A stretch of DNA of 64,000 bases, taken from the NCBI GenBank assembly GCA_020205615.1, contig JAINUW010000418.1, forward strand, positions 297,778 to 361,777. The letters are read 5' to 3'. Positions 45,733 to 56,543 of the stretch are shown in pieces (the first letter of the stretch is position 1; each line of letters begins with the position of its first letter). A program made the position numbers and the translations under genes. Origin of the DNA: Panax quinquefolius (taxonomy: Eukaryota; Streptophyta; Magnoliopsida; Apiales; Araliaceae). The notes beneath the pieces are model-generated. The model saw only the letters and a list, made by a program, of their open reading frames with translations. It had not been told where the DNA came from and did no database searches.

Positions 45733-46254
45733 TGTACTTCAAACATGTTAGACATCTGATTATCTGAATACTGTTATTTTTGGTATTCAATTTCAAGGCT
45801 CATGCTTTAAATTTATTTCAATAGAATTTTAAATTTTGCACAAGAAAGAGTATTTTCATTGGGACCAACTGAATAAATTAAACAATATCATTAGAATAAA
45901 ATCTAACTAATCAATAAAAAAAAACTCAAAGCAATTTAGGTGTCACAATAATAAAAGAATGAGCACCAGAAAGTATGACAAGCTTTAATACCCAGAAGTT
46001 CATCATTTACTTGCACAGACTCACAGTTTGGTAGACAATATTAGCGCTAACAGGTGGGTGTTCTGATAACCAAGAGTAAACAAAAACAAATATAGAACAA
46101 AATAAAACATAATAAAACCGAACATGTATCTCTTTATCAGTTAAAACAAATTCCAGAGCACTTTTGAGACTTTATTCGCATTTTTCATAGTTTTCCCAAG
46201 TAGAAAGTTCGAAAAATTTACCAAATAAAATGCCTATGGCTTGTGTGCAACGGC

Positions 46255-46345
46255 CAAAAGACTTGAACTTGGGTCCAAGCCCTCTGAAAGCACTCAACCA
46301 TGTATTATATATTATAGCCTTGCGATTACCCTTATAGAGCCACAA
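46255..46345 (-). repeat. Possible tRNA-related SINE remnant
   Basis: Minus strand carries TGGTTGAGTGC (A-box-like, 46290-46300) and, 20 bases on, AGTTCAAGTCT (B-box-like, 46259-46269), the order of an RNA polymerase III promoter. No poly-A tail or target duplication was seen, so this is weak. Confidence 0.25.
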
Positions 46346-46572
46346 GCCAAACATATATTTATGATACAATAGTGCCACCAACACATAGAAACCACATTTG
46401 CCTTCAACACAAGCAAATTTTTTGTCAACCTAAATGGAATGCAGGCAACAATTAATAATCATTTTGCAGTGATATTGTTTAATGCTGTGTAGCTTTTGGA
46501 TCTCGAAATATACCGTTTGGAATCAATCATACATTAATAAGATCAAAAATTTACTTGCAACTCAAGACATAC

Positions 46573-46646
46573 CTGATAAGTTCACGAAGAAATACCTCTT
46601 TATTGCTGTACAGGCTGTTGACAATGAGGTCAATGAGGCGACTGAC
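46573..46646 (-). pseudogene. HSP90 exon fragment, N-terminal ATPase start
   Basis: The exon reads VSRLIDLIVNSLYSNKEVFL then RELI, the near-invariant beginning of the HSP90 ATP-binding domain, and ends at a good donor (CAG then GTATGT). The acceptor is odd: to stay in frame the exon must start GTCAGTCGC, but the preceding bases are CAA instead of CAG. The next usable AG would shift the frame. With the upstream exon at 46756 this leaves a 109-base intron. HSP90 is a protein-folding chaperone; the following exon was not found. Confidence 0.8.
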
Positions 46647-46755
46647 TTGTCACAAAGCAAAAAAACAATATCAACTAAAGATTTAAAATAGAGAAAGATG
46701 GAAAAACAAGTCATAAAAAGGGAATTCAATAAGATATATAGTTCTAGTAATTCAC

Positions 46756-46885
46756 CTCTGCTTGATACTCATATTTCTCAGTTGGTTCATCAGTTGATTC
46801 AGAAGCCGCTGCAGTTGACTCGTATCGATTGCCTAGAAACTGCTTTTTTCTTGGATAAATATGTTTGGTGAATTCAGAACCGCTA
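46756..46885 (-). pseudogene. HSP90 exon fragment, presequence junction (mitochondrial type)
   Basis: The frame reads KKQFLGNRYESTAAASES, a Thr/Glu-rich linker, then KYEYQAE and a donor (GAG then GTGAAT). The FLGNRYESTAAAS stretch before YEYQAE is characteristic of the plant mitochondrial HSP90 (HSP90-6, TRAP1-like), at the junction of targeting peptide and mature protein. The 5' boundary is unclear; a possible acceptor lies near 46890. Upstream sequence stays open to about 46992 but I do not recognise it. Confidence 0.75.
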
Positions 46886-47126
46886 CATCTACCAGCAGTC
46901 AACACTATGATAGACTCCACGACATGCTTACGTGAGGTGGTCGTCGCCTGGATCATTTCTAGCACAGTTGTTGGGTGAATTGCTTGCAACACCTTAACCC
47001 CTCATCTATACTTTAGACGCTAATCTTGGTACAATTGCTCGCATTAGGAATTTGCATTGAATGGACACCAACGACACTTCGACCCCTCCCTTATATTAAA
47101 GCGGTAATCTCGGTACAATCGATGAT
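46886..47126. other. Junction sequence with a near-duplicate CCCCTC-GGTACAAT motif
   Basis: Two related stretches, about 46996-47037 and 47082-47120, share CCCCTC, TATA/TTA, GCG, TAATCT and GGTACAAT in order. Possible terminal part of a mobile sequence; not classified. Confidence 0.4.
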
Positions 47127-47480
47127 TGATGCGGTAGAAGACACCACACACAACTATGAATTGTTATATGATAAGTCAAATTAAATCTCAAATAAATAAC
47201 TAAGAAAATACTCTTTTCTTAGGAATTCTTCAAAGAACCAAAAGTAGAGAATAACCTCATATGTTTATTATATAATGAATAATGTGTTTGATTACATCAA
47301 TTTAGACCTCTATTTATACTACTCAAAACAATTCAAATCCTAATAGGAATTTATAAACTATAACCCTAATAGAAGTCATTTTGGAAAAGAATTCTAATTA
47401 AAAAAGAAGTCCTAATTACAATATAATTATAAAAATCAAAAATCCTGACTGAATATGTAATTTGTGGGCTTAGTAAGAGC
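47127..47480 (-). repeat. Probable LTR of element F (3' LTR)
   Basis: Sequence after the end of F pol (stop near 47491) down to TGATGCGGTAGAAG at 47127 looks like a short LTR: TG start on the plus strand, AT-rich, and a TATTTATA-type motif near 47320-47330. No second copy is in the window and no clear purine tract was found, so both ends are guesses. Confidence 0.4.
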
Positions 47481-47490
47481 AGAATTGGGC

Positions 47491-47912
47491 TTATATTAAA
47501 TTGACCCAAATTTGTGTCTCATCATTCTCTTTGGGTTTCTTTATGTTAGGTTCAGCCCAAACATCTTTGATCAATCCATTGAGATCTTGTTTAAACTTTT
47601 TAGTTCTACCCTTGCTTGATCCCCACGTCCTTTTAGTCTTATTAGAGTCCACGCATGCCATGTCCTCATCATTCTTCTCCTCTTGAAAAGGATTTATCCT
47701 CAAATCATCACCTACATCAAACAGACTTAGATCAGTAACGTTAAATGTGGCACTAACATTATACTCACCTGGAAAATCCAATTTATAGGCATTGTCATTA
47801 ATACGCTCAAGAACTTGAAATAGACCATCTCCCCTCGGAAGTAATTTTGAACGTCTTTAAATGGGGAATCTTTCTTTTCGCATATGTAACCACACCAAAT
47901 CTCCGGGTTCAA
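47491..47912 (-). pseudogene. Element F integrase C-terminus
   Basis: Two overlapping open pieces separated by one frame change near 47780. The first covers the PDLVW-like start (recognisable in another frame around 47900) and the second reads VTDLSLFDVGDDLRINPFQE and then a basic/acidic tail ending QIWVNLI. It is the pol end of element F, followed by the probable LTR. Confidence 0.78.
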
Positions 47913-48024
47913 AGATCACTTGATGTCGTCCCTTGTTCGTGGGCTTAATGTATTATTTTGTCCTCCGTTCAATGTTTAGTCTGACTTTTTCATGAATCTG
48001 CTGAACAAGATCAGCGTTTTTCTT

Positions 48025-48836
48025 TCAATCCATGTTAGTATATTTAGAAATAGGTAATGGTGATAAATCCAACGGTGTCAAGGAATTAAAATCATATACA
48101 ATTTCAAATAGAGAAAAATTAGTAGTAGAATGAACATAACGATTATATGCAAACTCAAGATGTGGTAAACATTCTTCCCATTGCTTGATATTCTTTTTAA
48201 TGATTGCTCGTAACAATGCTGACAAAGTCCTATTTACTACTTCAGTTTGACCATCAATTTGTGGATGACAAGTAGTAGAAAATAATAGTTTAGTACCCAA
48301 TTTACACCACAAAGTCTTCCAAAACTAACTTAAGAATTTTGTATCTCTATCAGAAACAATAGTTTTAGGCATTCCATGCAAACACACAATCTCCCTAAAG
48401 AACAAATCAACAACATAAGATGCATATCAGTTTTATGAGATGGAATAAAATTTGCCATTTTTGAAAATCTATCCACGACCACAAATATCAAATCATGACC
48501 ATGTTTAGACCTAGGTAAACCCAACACAAAGTCTATAGAAAGATCAATCCAAAGTTTATTAGGAATAGGCAATGGTGTATATAAACTATGGGGTTGAACA
48601 TGAGATTTAGCTTGACGACAAGTAATGCATCTATCACATATTCTTTCCACATCTCGTTTCATATGAGGCCAATAAAAATGTTCTTTCAAAATAGAAAAAG
48701 TTTTATCAATGCCAAAATGTCCCAGTAAACCACCCCGATGTGATTCCCTAACCAACAACTCACGCAAAGAACATGCAGGAATACATAATTTATTTTCACG
48801 AAACAAGAATCCATCAATTCTAAAGTATTTACCCAC
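48025..48836 (-). pseudogene. Element F integrase
   Basis: The zinc region [14 protein letters not shown], then [11 protein letters not shown] is complete. The first catalytic Asp is in [16 protein letters not shown] frame change near 48420 follows, then VSDRDTKFL with a stop after LS, and then [15 protein letters not shown] with the catalytic Glu and [10 protein letters not shown]. All catalytic residues can be found, but not in one frame. Confidence 0.83.
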
Positions 48837-49034
48837 ATCATTCTTTTCACAAGTTTTAAACTCTTCACCAAAATCAAGGTCATTATCATATAACTCTTTA
48901 ATTCATTCAAACCCAAGCAATTTCATATCAAGAGTATTTAACAAAACATACATGCGAGATAAAGCATCTGCAACGATGTTCTCCTTACCTTGCTTATATC
49001 GAATAACATATGGAAATGTCTCGATAAATTCCAT

Positions 49035-49580
49035 CTATCGTGCATGCATTTTGTTCAACTTGTGCTGACCCTTCAAATATTTCAATGATTCATGATCGGT
49101 GTGGATCACAAACTCCTTAGGCCATAAGTAATGTTGCCATATCTGCAAAGCTGCTCTAACCAAAGCGTATATCTCTTTGTCATATGTAGGATAGTTCAAA
49201 GCTGCCCCACTCAACTTTTCATTGAAATACGCCACTAGTTTCCCTTCTTGCATCAACACAGCTCCAATCCCTAAACCTGAAGCATCACACTCAATCTCAA
49301 AAGTTTTAGCAAAGTTAGGCAAAATATGTAAATGAGCATTTTTTAGTTTATCCTTTATCAAGTTAAATGCTTTTTCCTTTTCATCACCCCACTTAAAGCT
49401 AACACTTTTCTCGATGACCTCGGTCAATGGTGCTGTAATCTCACAGAAATTCTGAACAAAACGTCGGTAGAAACTTGCGAGTCCATGAAAGCTTCGTACT
49501 TGATTCACATTAGTTGGACTCGACCAATCCCGGATCACACGTACGTTTTCCTCATCAACTTGGACTCCCTGTGAACTCAC
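49035..49580 (-). pseudogene. Element F RNase H and RT thumb
   Basis: Open for 181 codons: [19 protein letters not shown] (RT thumb), [55 protein letters not shown]. The DASG, E and TDHESLKY positions of the RNase H active site are present. Downstream, 48837-49034 is the linker to integrase with a stop near 49030. Confidence 0.83.
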
Positions 49581-49607
49581 AACAAAGACAAGAAAAATAA
49601 TTCTATC

Positions 49608-50321
49608 CTAACAAAACGTGCATTTTTTCATGTTAGCAAATAACTTTTCTTTCCTAAGTACATCTAAAATAGATTTTAAATGCAATGCATGATCTTCCAA
49701 GTTTTTGCTATAAATCAAGATATCATCAAAATAAACTACGACATATTTTCCAATGAATGGAAGAAAAATATGGTTCATTAATCTTATGAAAATGTTGGGT
49801 GCATTAGTTAACCCAAAAGGTAATACCAACTACTCATAAAGACCATATTTAGTTTTAAACGTTGTTTTCCATTCATCACCCTCTTGCATTCTAATTTGAT
49901 GATAACCACTTTTTAAATAAATTTTTTAAAATATGCAAGACCCATGTAATTCATCTAACATGTCATCTAAACGAGGAATGGGATGTCGATATTTTATTGT
50001 AATGTTATTTACCGCTCGACAATCGATGCACATCCTCCATTTTCCATCCTTTTTTGGCACTAGAATCACCAGAACTGCACACGGGCTCATACTTTCTCTC
50101 ACGAATCCTTTCCCCATCAGCTTGTCAACTTGCCTTTGTAACTCCTTTGTCTCCTCTGGGATTACTCCGATAAGCTTGGTAGTTTGGAATCGTCGCACCG
50201 GGAACAAAATCAAATTGATTCTCAATTCCCCGAATAGGTGGTAGTCCACGAGGAAGCTCTTTGGGAAATAAATCTTTGAATTCCTGTAAGTGAGATGAAA
50301 CAACACTAGGCAAAGATTCAT
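49608..50321 (-). pseudogene. Element F reverse transcriptase
   Basis: Two open pieces. The first (49926-50321) has PKKDGKWRMCIDCRAVNNI and HPIPRLDDMLDELHGSCIF; the second (49608-49829) has LPFGLTNAPNIF and [13 protein letters not shown] with the catalytic FDD. Between them, around 49830-49925, the frame changes and a stop occurs at KLI. Confidence 0.83.
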
Positions 50322-51068
50322 TAGTGTTAGTATTCAAAAGCGCCTCTTTATATCGAAGTAAAATCATAGGCTGTTTAGAAATAAAAGCTCTTCTCGCATC
50401 ACTCTTTTTTGCTAGTATATTTGTTTTTCTCTCATCTTTCCTTTTCTCTCTTTTTTTCTTCTTGAATTTTCTTTTCTTCACTCTCTTTTCTTTGTACATA
50501 ATCTTTCTGCAAATGAATTTGATTTTCTTCTTGCCGTAAATAAAGGAATATACATTGGTAAACCCATCATGTTGAACCCTCATATCAAACTGCCATGGTC
50601 TACCCAATAACATATTCCCCGCTTGTATAGGCACCACATCACACAATACCTCATCAACAAACCGACCAATAGCAAATGGAACTAACATATGTTTGGTTAC
50701 TTTAATGTCTGCATTATCATTGAGCCACTGCAAACGATAGGGTTGTGGATGTTTGGTAGTAGATAACCCCAATTTCTCGACCATCGTAGTGCTTGCCACA
50801 TTTGTACAACTGCCTCCATCTATGACTATAGAACATATTTTCCCATTCACAAGACATCGAGTATAGAATAGATTTTCCTGGTGTTCACTGTTCTCCTCCT
50901 TAACCTGCATACTAAGTGCTCTTCTTGTAACCAGAATTTCACCATGTATTGCATCCTCACCCATATCCTCTAATGGTGGCATAGAATCAGTGTCGCTCTC
51001 TTCCCCCTCGGTCTCCACATCTCCATTGTCAAGCAACAACATTCTCCTCGTATTTGGACATTGGCTTG
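50125..51068 (-). pseudogene. Element F protease with gag tail
   Basis: Starts in the last half of a gag zinc knuckle (SQCPNTRRMLLLDNGDVE), then an acidic linker, then the protease: CLVNGKICSIVIDGGSCTNV, LQWLNDNADI, MLLGRPWQFDMRV, ending in a Lys-rich segment and ELPRGLPPIRGIENQF, the lead-in to RT. The open frame continues past 51068 into the E LTR, but that extra N-terminus is LTR sequence, not gene F. Confidence 0.83.
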
Positions 51069-52063
51069 AAATAAGTGTGACGCCCCCAAAATAGGTATAC
51101 ATCACCCATCTTGAGTCGCCAAATACATGGTACAAAAATCAATTACAAACTTAATTATACAACTGTTGGGTAATATACGACAAAATATAGCTGAGGGTTT
51201 AAACAAGAAAATTGTCTTCTAGACAATATGCACTCTCAATGGAGTCCTCATTACAATTATTAACACATTATTTTACAGAATAGTGACGACTACTAAAGTA
51301 ACCATACGGACCAGTCAATACGTTTCCCGACGGGTCCCGGCTATATTCTCATTTCTGAAGAGAAACATGATTGAAAAAAAGGGTGAGCTGAACTAGACCA
51401 ATAAGAAATATTATGACTAAGATAATGTAAAATAAATTATCCTTATCCTTCAACAGTATAACAACTGATAAAATACAATAGACAACAAGTTTTAGATTAA
51501 CAACTGCAGTGGAATAAGCAATCCATTAGAAGAGTCAAGTAGAGCATGATATCTATTATCTTCTATGATTTAAAAAGTTTTTCATCGACTTTATCGCTGA
51601 GAATCAGCTTAATAAATAAACCACATCATCGAATCATCCATGCACTATGGGCCAAGGATATTCATGTAATCATCAATGGTCATGATTATACCGAATAATC
51701 CTTGGTCATAATCATATCAACAACTTTCCATCAATGCACTACGGGCCAATGAGGACTTTTACCATATCATTTGTAATATTATAGGTCATGATTATACCGA
51801 ATGATCCCTGGTCATAATCATACCAATCAACAGTCCATCTATGCACGTAATCCAAAGATGACTTTCATCACAATATAACCGTGAGCATGATGACAATGAT
51901 ATAAGCATTAATCAAACGAAATCAAGGATAAATATTAAAGACTTTATATTTATCCAGAGTTTAAAAATATCCAAATTGTCAACATGATACTTCTTTGTGG
52001 AGTAAAATTCAAGAATGATATTGTATCAAAAATGATTTGGACCGAAAAGAAATTAATTTTGGT

Positions 52064-52248
52064 CATGAATAGTACTTTGGGTGAATAGTACCCCATGAAT
52101 AGTACTTCGGGAATAGTACCCTGTGAATAGTACTTGTGAATAGTACCTCATGAATAATACTTTATGAATAGTACTTTGTGAATAGTACCCGTGAATAGTA
52201 CTTTTGTGAATAATATAGTATAAATGAATAGTATTCATGGACAGTACT
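52064..52248 (-). repeat. GAATAGTAC tandem array, E LTR 1
   Basis: About a dozen units of 13-16 bp, core GTGAATAGTAC followed by CC, TT or other short ends. Present at 57528-57724 and 63001-63212 in the other LTRs with different unit counts. It lies downstream of the TATA box, so it would be in the transcript. Frames across it are repeat artefacts. Confidence 0.9.
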
Positions 52249-52394
52249 CCGGCATGAAAAGCTTAAAATTTAACAAGAATATGCAGAAAATATCCTTGTG
52301 AAACAATACTAGATGAAGCGCAAATTTCAAGGATATTCTGCTAATTTCACGGAGTATAGAAGCAATACTTTAACAAGATGAGGGTATAATTAGG

Positions 52395-52780
52395 AATACG
52401 AGACAAAATAATATTACTCATATACTACAGAGTATGGAAGAAAATATTATTCCTATGAATACTGAACAAAATAATATCCCTTACAACTGTTGAACGAAAA
52501 TAATTTTCCAACGAATATTTAACGAAGATAATATTCCTATGAATATTGAACGAATATAATATTCTTTATGAATATTGAACGAAAATAATATTCATAGGAA
52601 TACGAAAAATAATATCTCTTCAGAATATGAAATAAATAATACCACTTACGATTGTTGAACGAAAATAATATTCCTACGAATATTGAACGAAAATGATATT
52701 CCTTACGAAAATAATATTCATATGAATACAAAATATAATATCTCTTCAGAATATGAAATAAATAATATCTCTTACCTCAG
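52395..52780 (-). repeat. AATATTGAACGAA array, E LTR 1
   Basis: Degenerate units of roughly 30 bp containing AATATTGAACGAAAATAATA and ATTCCTATG. Matching arrays at 57869-58245 and 63356-63745. Confidence 0.85.
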
Positions 52781-52906
52781 AAGAAGACTGCATATTGGAA
52801 AAGTGAATTAGCAGACTTCTCTTCTTTTTTCTATCTATAGCTTCTCTCTATATAATTGCTCTTGTGAGTCTTAGTGAATTGGTGAGAATAAAGGAAGAAT
52901 GAGCTT

Positions 52907-52915
52907 CTATTTATA
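52907..52915 (-). promoter_or_regulatory. TATA box, E LTR 1
   Basis: TATAAATAG on the minus strand, in the same context as in element A (CTTC/GCTC stretch after it). Conserved in LTR 2 at 58371-58379; LTR 3 has TATAAATATA (63881-63890). Confidence 0.75.
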
Positions 52916-52959
52916 GGAAAATATAGTTTCGATAATTACACATTTTGGGGCTCAAAATA

Positions 52960-53245
52960 TTACATTAAAATACCTTCATATTTCTTTCATTTTTAATTTA
53001 GTCCTGCAAGTATTATCAAACTTGCACCACCTCCCCTAATAGTTTATCATGAGAATCAATAGTACAATCATGTGACTCAATAGTTATATACACGTGAAAA
53101 AAATAATTACAGTATAGTACCTTCATCTATACCTTCATTTTAAATTTATTCATGCAAGTATTATCAATCTTACACCACCTCCCCTAATAATACATACATG
53201 TGAATCAATAGTACACACATGTGAACACATAGTTATAAACATGTG
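52960..53245 (-). repeat. Duplicated ~140 bp segment in E LTR 1 U3
   Basis: Two copies share GCAAGTATTATCAA, CACCACCTCCCCTAATA, GAATCAATAGTAC and CATGTGA in order. They lie upstream of the TATA box on the sense strand, where enhancers are expected. LTR 2 has the same pair at about 58430-58720. Confidence 0.8.
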
Positions 53246-54113
53246 ATTTAATAGCAATTAATTACTCATTTATCCGATTAATTATCCGATTGGTCAATAT
53301 AACTTCCAGACATCAATTATTATCGAAGTAAATGTCGATTTCCACTAACACTAATAATCCCAACACAATGGAACTATTAATTTCATCTTTAATCAACACG
53401 AACTTATTCATCACTAATATTATAACTTACAATATTTAACAACCAGGTCGTTCCCAAGAAAGATGGGACTAAGGATTTCTCCTTATTAGCGCGCAATTAG
53501 GTGACCAAACCTCTCCTTGACAGAACTTCTAGACATTGTCAATATTGCAAATAATAATACGAATAACTTTGTCATCTCAATTATTGATTTAATAATATAA
53601 AATATTATGCAGATGATACTATGACAATAATTGAATCAATACTATGAGAGATATGATGCATCAATTATTGTAGCTATAATTGAGTATAACTAAGTGACGT
53701 CTTACGTAAGCATCAATAATCAATACCGCATGTTACTATGTAACCACGCGTATTGCTGTACTTTTTACTACCGGGTAGTTCAATAATTTAACGGTAAAAC
53801 TTTCGCCGTTATTTTTATTAAAAGATATTTCTGTCATTTTTTAACTGCGACAATACTTCCGCTGTGGGGTCCACCAATGATTGTGTCTTCGTACTAATAT
53901 TTCTTGTTAAAACAAATATTCCCCGACACAACGAATATTTTATATCAACTTGCTTTCTTTGCAAAATTTTTAAATATCACCCTTAACTTTAACCTTTTAT
54001 CAATTTAACCATTTACTAAATAGAATAATAATTATAGGAAAATTGAGTACTTTCATTTCATAAAATTCGGGGTCTTACAATCTCCCCTACTTATAAAAAT
54101 TTGCCCTTGAAAT

Positions 54114-54420
54114 TTACATACGTACCTGGTATGCCGAAGAGGTGAGGATGCCTTGCTTACATTCTAACTCTTGAGGTATAACCTTTGAGTGTCGAATATG
54201 ATCCTTCTTATCCACGATTTTAACACGTATCTCCTCATACATTAAATCTTCTACTATCTCGTCTAGTTCCAATTCAATAATGTGGTTCGGGTCGTCCACA
54301 TATTTACGTAACATCGATACGTGAAAAATGTTATGAACACGCGATATACTTGGCGGTAAAGTGAGTCTATAGGCTACAGTTCCTACTCGATCGAGGATTT
54401 TGAATGGCCCAATTAAAACG
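54114..54420 (-). pseudogene. E unit 1 integrase C-terminal remnant
   Basis: Last part of pol: [20 protein letters not shown], then [20 protein letters not shown], the end of a gypsy integrase. It is joined on its right to a short piece (ARINEE-like) of the region before integrase, so the zinc region and DDE core are deleted. Confidence 0.78.
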
Positions 54421-55150
54421 AGGGTTGAGATTTACTCTCTTCGTTGATTCTTGCTTCTAGAATAACACCCTCTTCAACCTTTTTCTTCACATTCATCAGC
54501 TCTGGGTGTGTAGCTTGAGCAGTTTTAACTTTATCGGTTAACATCGATTCTACTCGTATTATTTGACATCTTCACGTGGGTCCTTAGAGTCTTTAACTCT
54601 ATCTTTATTATTTAAAAGTTATATGAAATGGGTCTTTGTGTTAACAACGTTACAATAGTAAATGCATACGATCTTCTACTAAATGCATCAACTACCACGT
54701 TTGTTTTGCCACGATAATATTGAATCGTATGGTCGTAATCTTCAAAAGCTCGAGCCAACGTCTTTAGCGCATGATATGTTCGTTTTGGGTGAAGAAATAT
54801 TTAAGGGTTTTAGAAATGGGTTTTGTACTGGGGTCAATACAAAATTTGATTTCACACTATGGGGGTAGGCCAGGAAGTCTTTAGAGAATATGTCAGGAAA
54901 TTTATTAACGATGGAAATATCATTTAAAAACTGTGACTCTTATCCAAGACTTGGATAATACATGTAATGAAGGTAATTCTTAACGGAGTTTCAACAAATA
55001 AGTCAAAGTCTAATTTCTTCGGAGTTAAATTTAAACGTTGAGCGCAAGTAGGAGAAATAAAAGAATGGGTAGAACCGGTACCAAATAAGATATAGACTTC
55101 GCAAGAGTTTATGATTAACTAACCCGTGATAACTTCGTTCGCGTTACTCG
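54421..55150 (-). pseudogene. E unit 1 protease remnant, deletion junctions and RNase H tail
   Basis: The protease remnant reads VYILFGTGSTHSFISPTCAQ; the catalytic Asp is Gly (compare FDLGSTHSF in A). It leads to SKDFLAYPHSV, and then within a few codons to LKYFFTQNE, which is the RNase H tail. RT and most of RNase H are therefore missing. A second junction near 54430-54450 removes the integrase core. Several stops are present. Confidence 0.75.
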
Positions 55151-55239
55151 CTTTTTGAGAAGTCATGAAAAATGCTCTTCCTGAAACCACCGATTTTATT
55201 TTGACCATATCTACCTTTGGTGCCACCGTCCCAGCTGCA

Positions 55240-56370
55240 TTTGATTTCGCTACAGGATAAAATCAAGTTATGTGACCATCTTTTCCACAACTAAAACATA
55301 CCTTAGAAGTCTGTGAACAGTTTGTATTATGTGTCCGCCCTCTCCTCATCTGAAGCATCTAACTGGCGTTCGTTCTCCTCCCCTAAAATTTGTTGTTGGT
55401 GCTGGTGTTGTTGTCGACGTCTTCCCATCATTGTTAAATCTTTTCTTCTTGAATTTTCCACTTGAATCATTTCTTCTATTATCCTGGCCATGATTACCAC
55501 CGAAGTGGTTACCATTTCTTGCCTGATAATTTCCTTCATGATGGTTATTGTTCTTCCGATGACCGTTGCCATCGATACGATTATTATCGTGTTGTTGGTC
55601 ATTATATTTTGGTTGGGCTAGCTCATTATCGCGCTCCAATAACTGAGCCCTATTCACAACATCTAAATATAAACAAAGTTTGTGAGAAAATGAGGTATTG
55701 ACGTATCTCAGGTTTAAAACCTCTTAGAAATATCCGCGTCATTCTCTATTCATTATCAACCAAATGGGACGCAAACCGGGACAACTCGGCAAACTTAGCT
55801 TCGTACTGCGACACGGTCATAACGTTTTGCTCCAGCTTGATGAACTCTACCTCCTTCATGTGATGAATACTTTCGGGAAAGTACTTGTCGTTGAACAGTT
55901 CTTGGAACTTCTCCCAAGACATCTTTAGTGCGGCAGGCTGAGTATGTTTTACCGATTCCCACCAGTAATTTGCCTCTCCTCGTAACATAGAAAAGGAAAC
56001 CATTTGCTCTTCAGAGCATCCCAAGATATCAAATATCTTAGTAATCTACTTTATACACGTCTCCGCCTTAAGTGGTTTTGGCTCTCCCAAAAACTCTGGT
56101 GGTCTCAGCTCCTTAAACTACTTAGCGGTGACCAACCGAGAGTTGCTATTGTTTCCACCTACATTATGAACAGGAGTTTCTCTTGTTTGGTGTTGCATGA
56201 ATTGCATAAACCTTCTGAACATCACATTGTTCATCATCTGATCGGTGTTGTTGTTTACCTGAGGATTATTGTCTTCTTGAAGCACATTATCCTAGGTATT
56301 GATTGTTGGTGACTCAACGGTCTCATTCACTCCATTATTAACTTTTTAGCTGCTATTTTCAAACACTGCC
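55240..56370 (-). pseudogene. E unit 1 gag
   Basis: Capsid part with MLRGEANYWWESVKHTQPAA, FQELFNDKYFPESIHHMKEV and MTVSQYEAKFAELSRFASHL, then an Asn/His-rich basic linker (55327-55657) and a remnant zinc knuckle (CFRCGEGGH-like with frame change). The position of the A start codon reads GTG here. Stops occur near 56340 and 56045-56100, so it is dead. Confidence 0.8.
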
Positions 56371-56529
56371 ACAAAACAAGGGTTAATTGACATATCTCAT
56401 ATTATCCCTTTACTCTAACCGACCAATTAAATACCAAATAAACTTAGGTAGGTCATACTAGCGAATGAATTCCTCGTCTCTCCCCTCCTAGTTCTTGTCT
56501 CACATCCCAGTCAAGGATCATAACCCTGA

Positions 56530-56541
56530 GCTTTGATACCA
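56530..56541 (-). promoter_or_regulatory. Primer binding site, E unit 1
   Basis: Minus strand TGGTATCAAAGC, one base off initiator-Met tRNA, next to LTR 2. Confidence 0.8.
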
Positions 56542-56543
56542 AC

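Larger units (their letters stand above)
47491..51075 (-). mobile_element. Element F: Reina-like Ty3/gypsy, 3' part
   Basis: Pol-coding part of a third gypsy lineage. Order on the minus strand: gag tail, protease with IDGGS, RT, RNase H, integrase, C-terminal tail FDVGDDLRINPFQEE. The DGGS protease and this tail are typical of Reina-type chromoviruses. The gag 5' part and 5' LTR lie to the right of the E array, outside the window. Pieces are interrupted by frame changes. Confidence 0.85.
51076..54079 (-). repeat. E array LTR 1
   Basis: 3.0 kb, TGTGACGCCCCC to GGGGTCTTACA. Contains a GAATAGTAC array (52064-52248), an AATATTGAACGAA array (52395-52780), a TATA box (52907-52915) and a duplicated segment of about 140 bp upstream of it (about 52960-53245). 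Confidence 0.9.

Noticed and set aside
46172..46384. 70-codon minus-strand frame near the HSP90 fragment
   Set aside because: Looked at as a possible exon (it follows TTTAG), but no family recognised and it overlaps a possible SINE; kept only as a note.
52053..52238. Frame made of repeated YYSQSTIH-type peptides in E LTRs (also 57415-57714 and 62998-63183)
   Set aside because: Product of the GAATAGTAC array; unit number and frame differ among LTRs.
52064..52248. CRISPR-like array
   Set aside because: Units are contiguous 13-16 bp tandem repeats without unique spacers, in a plant LTR.
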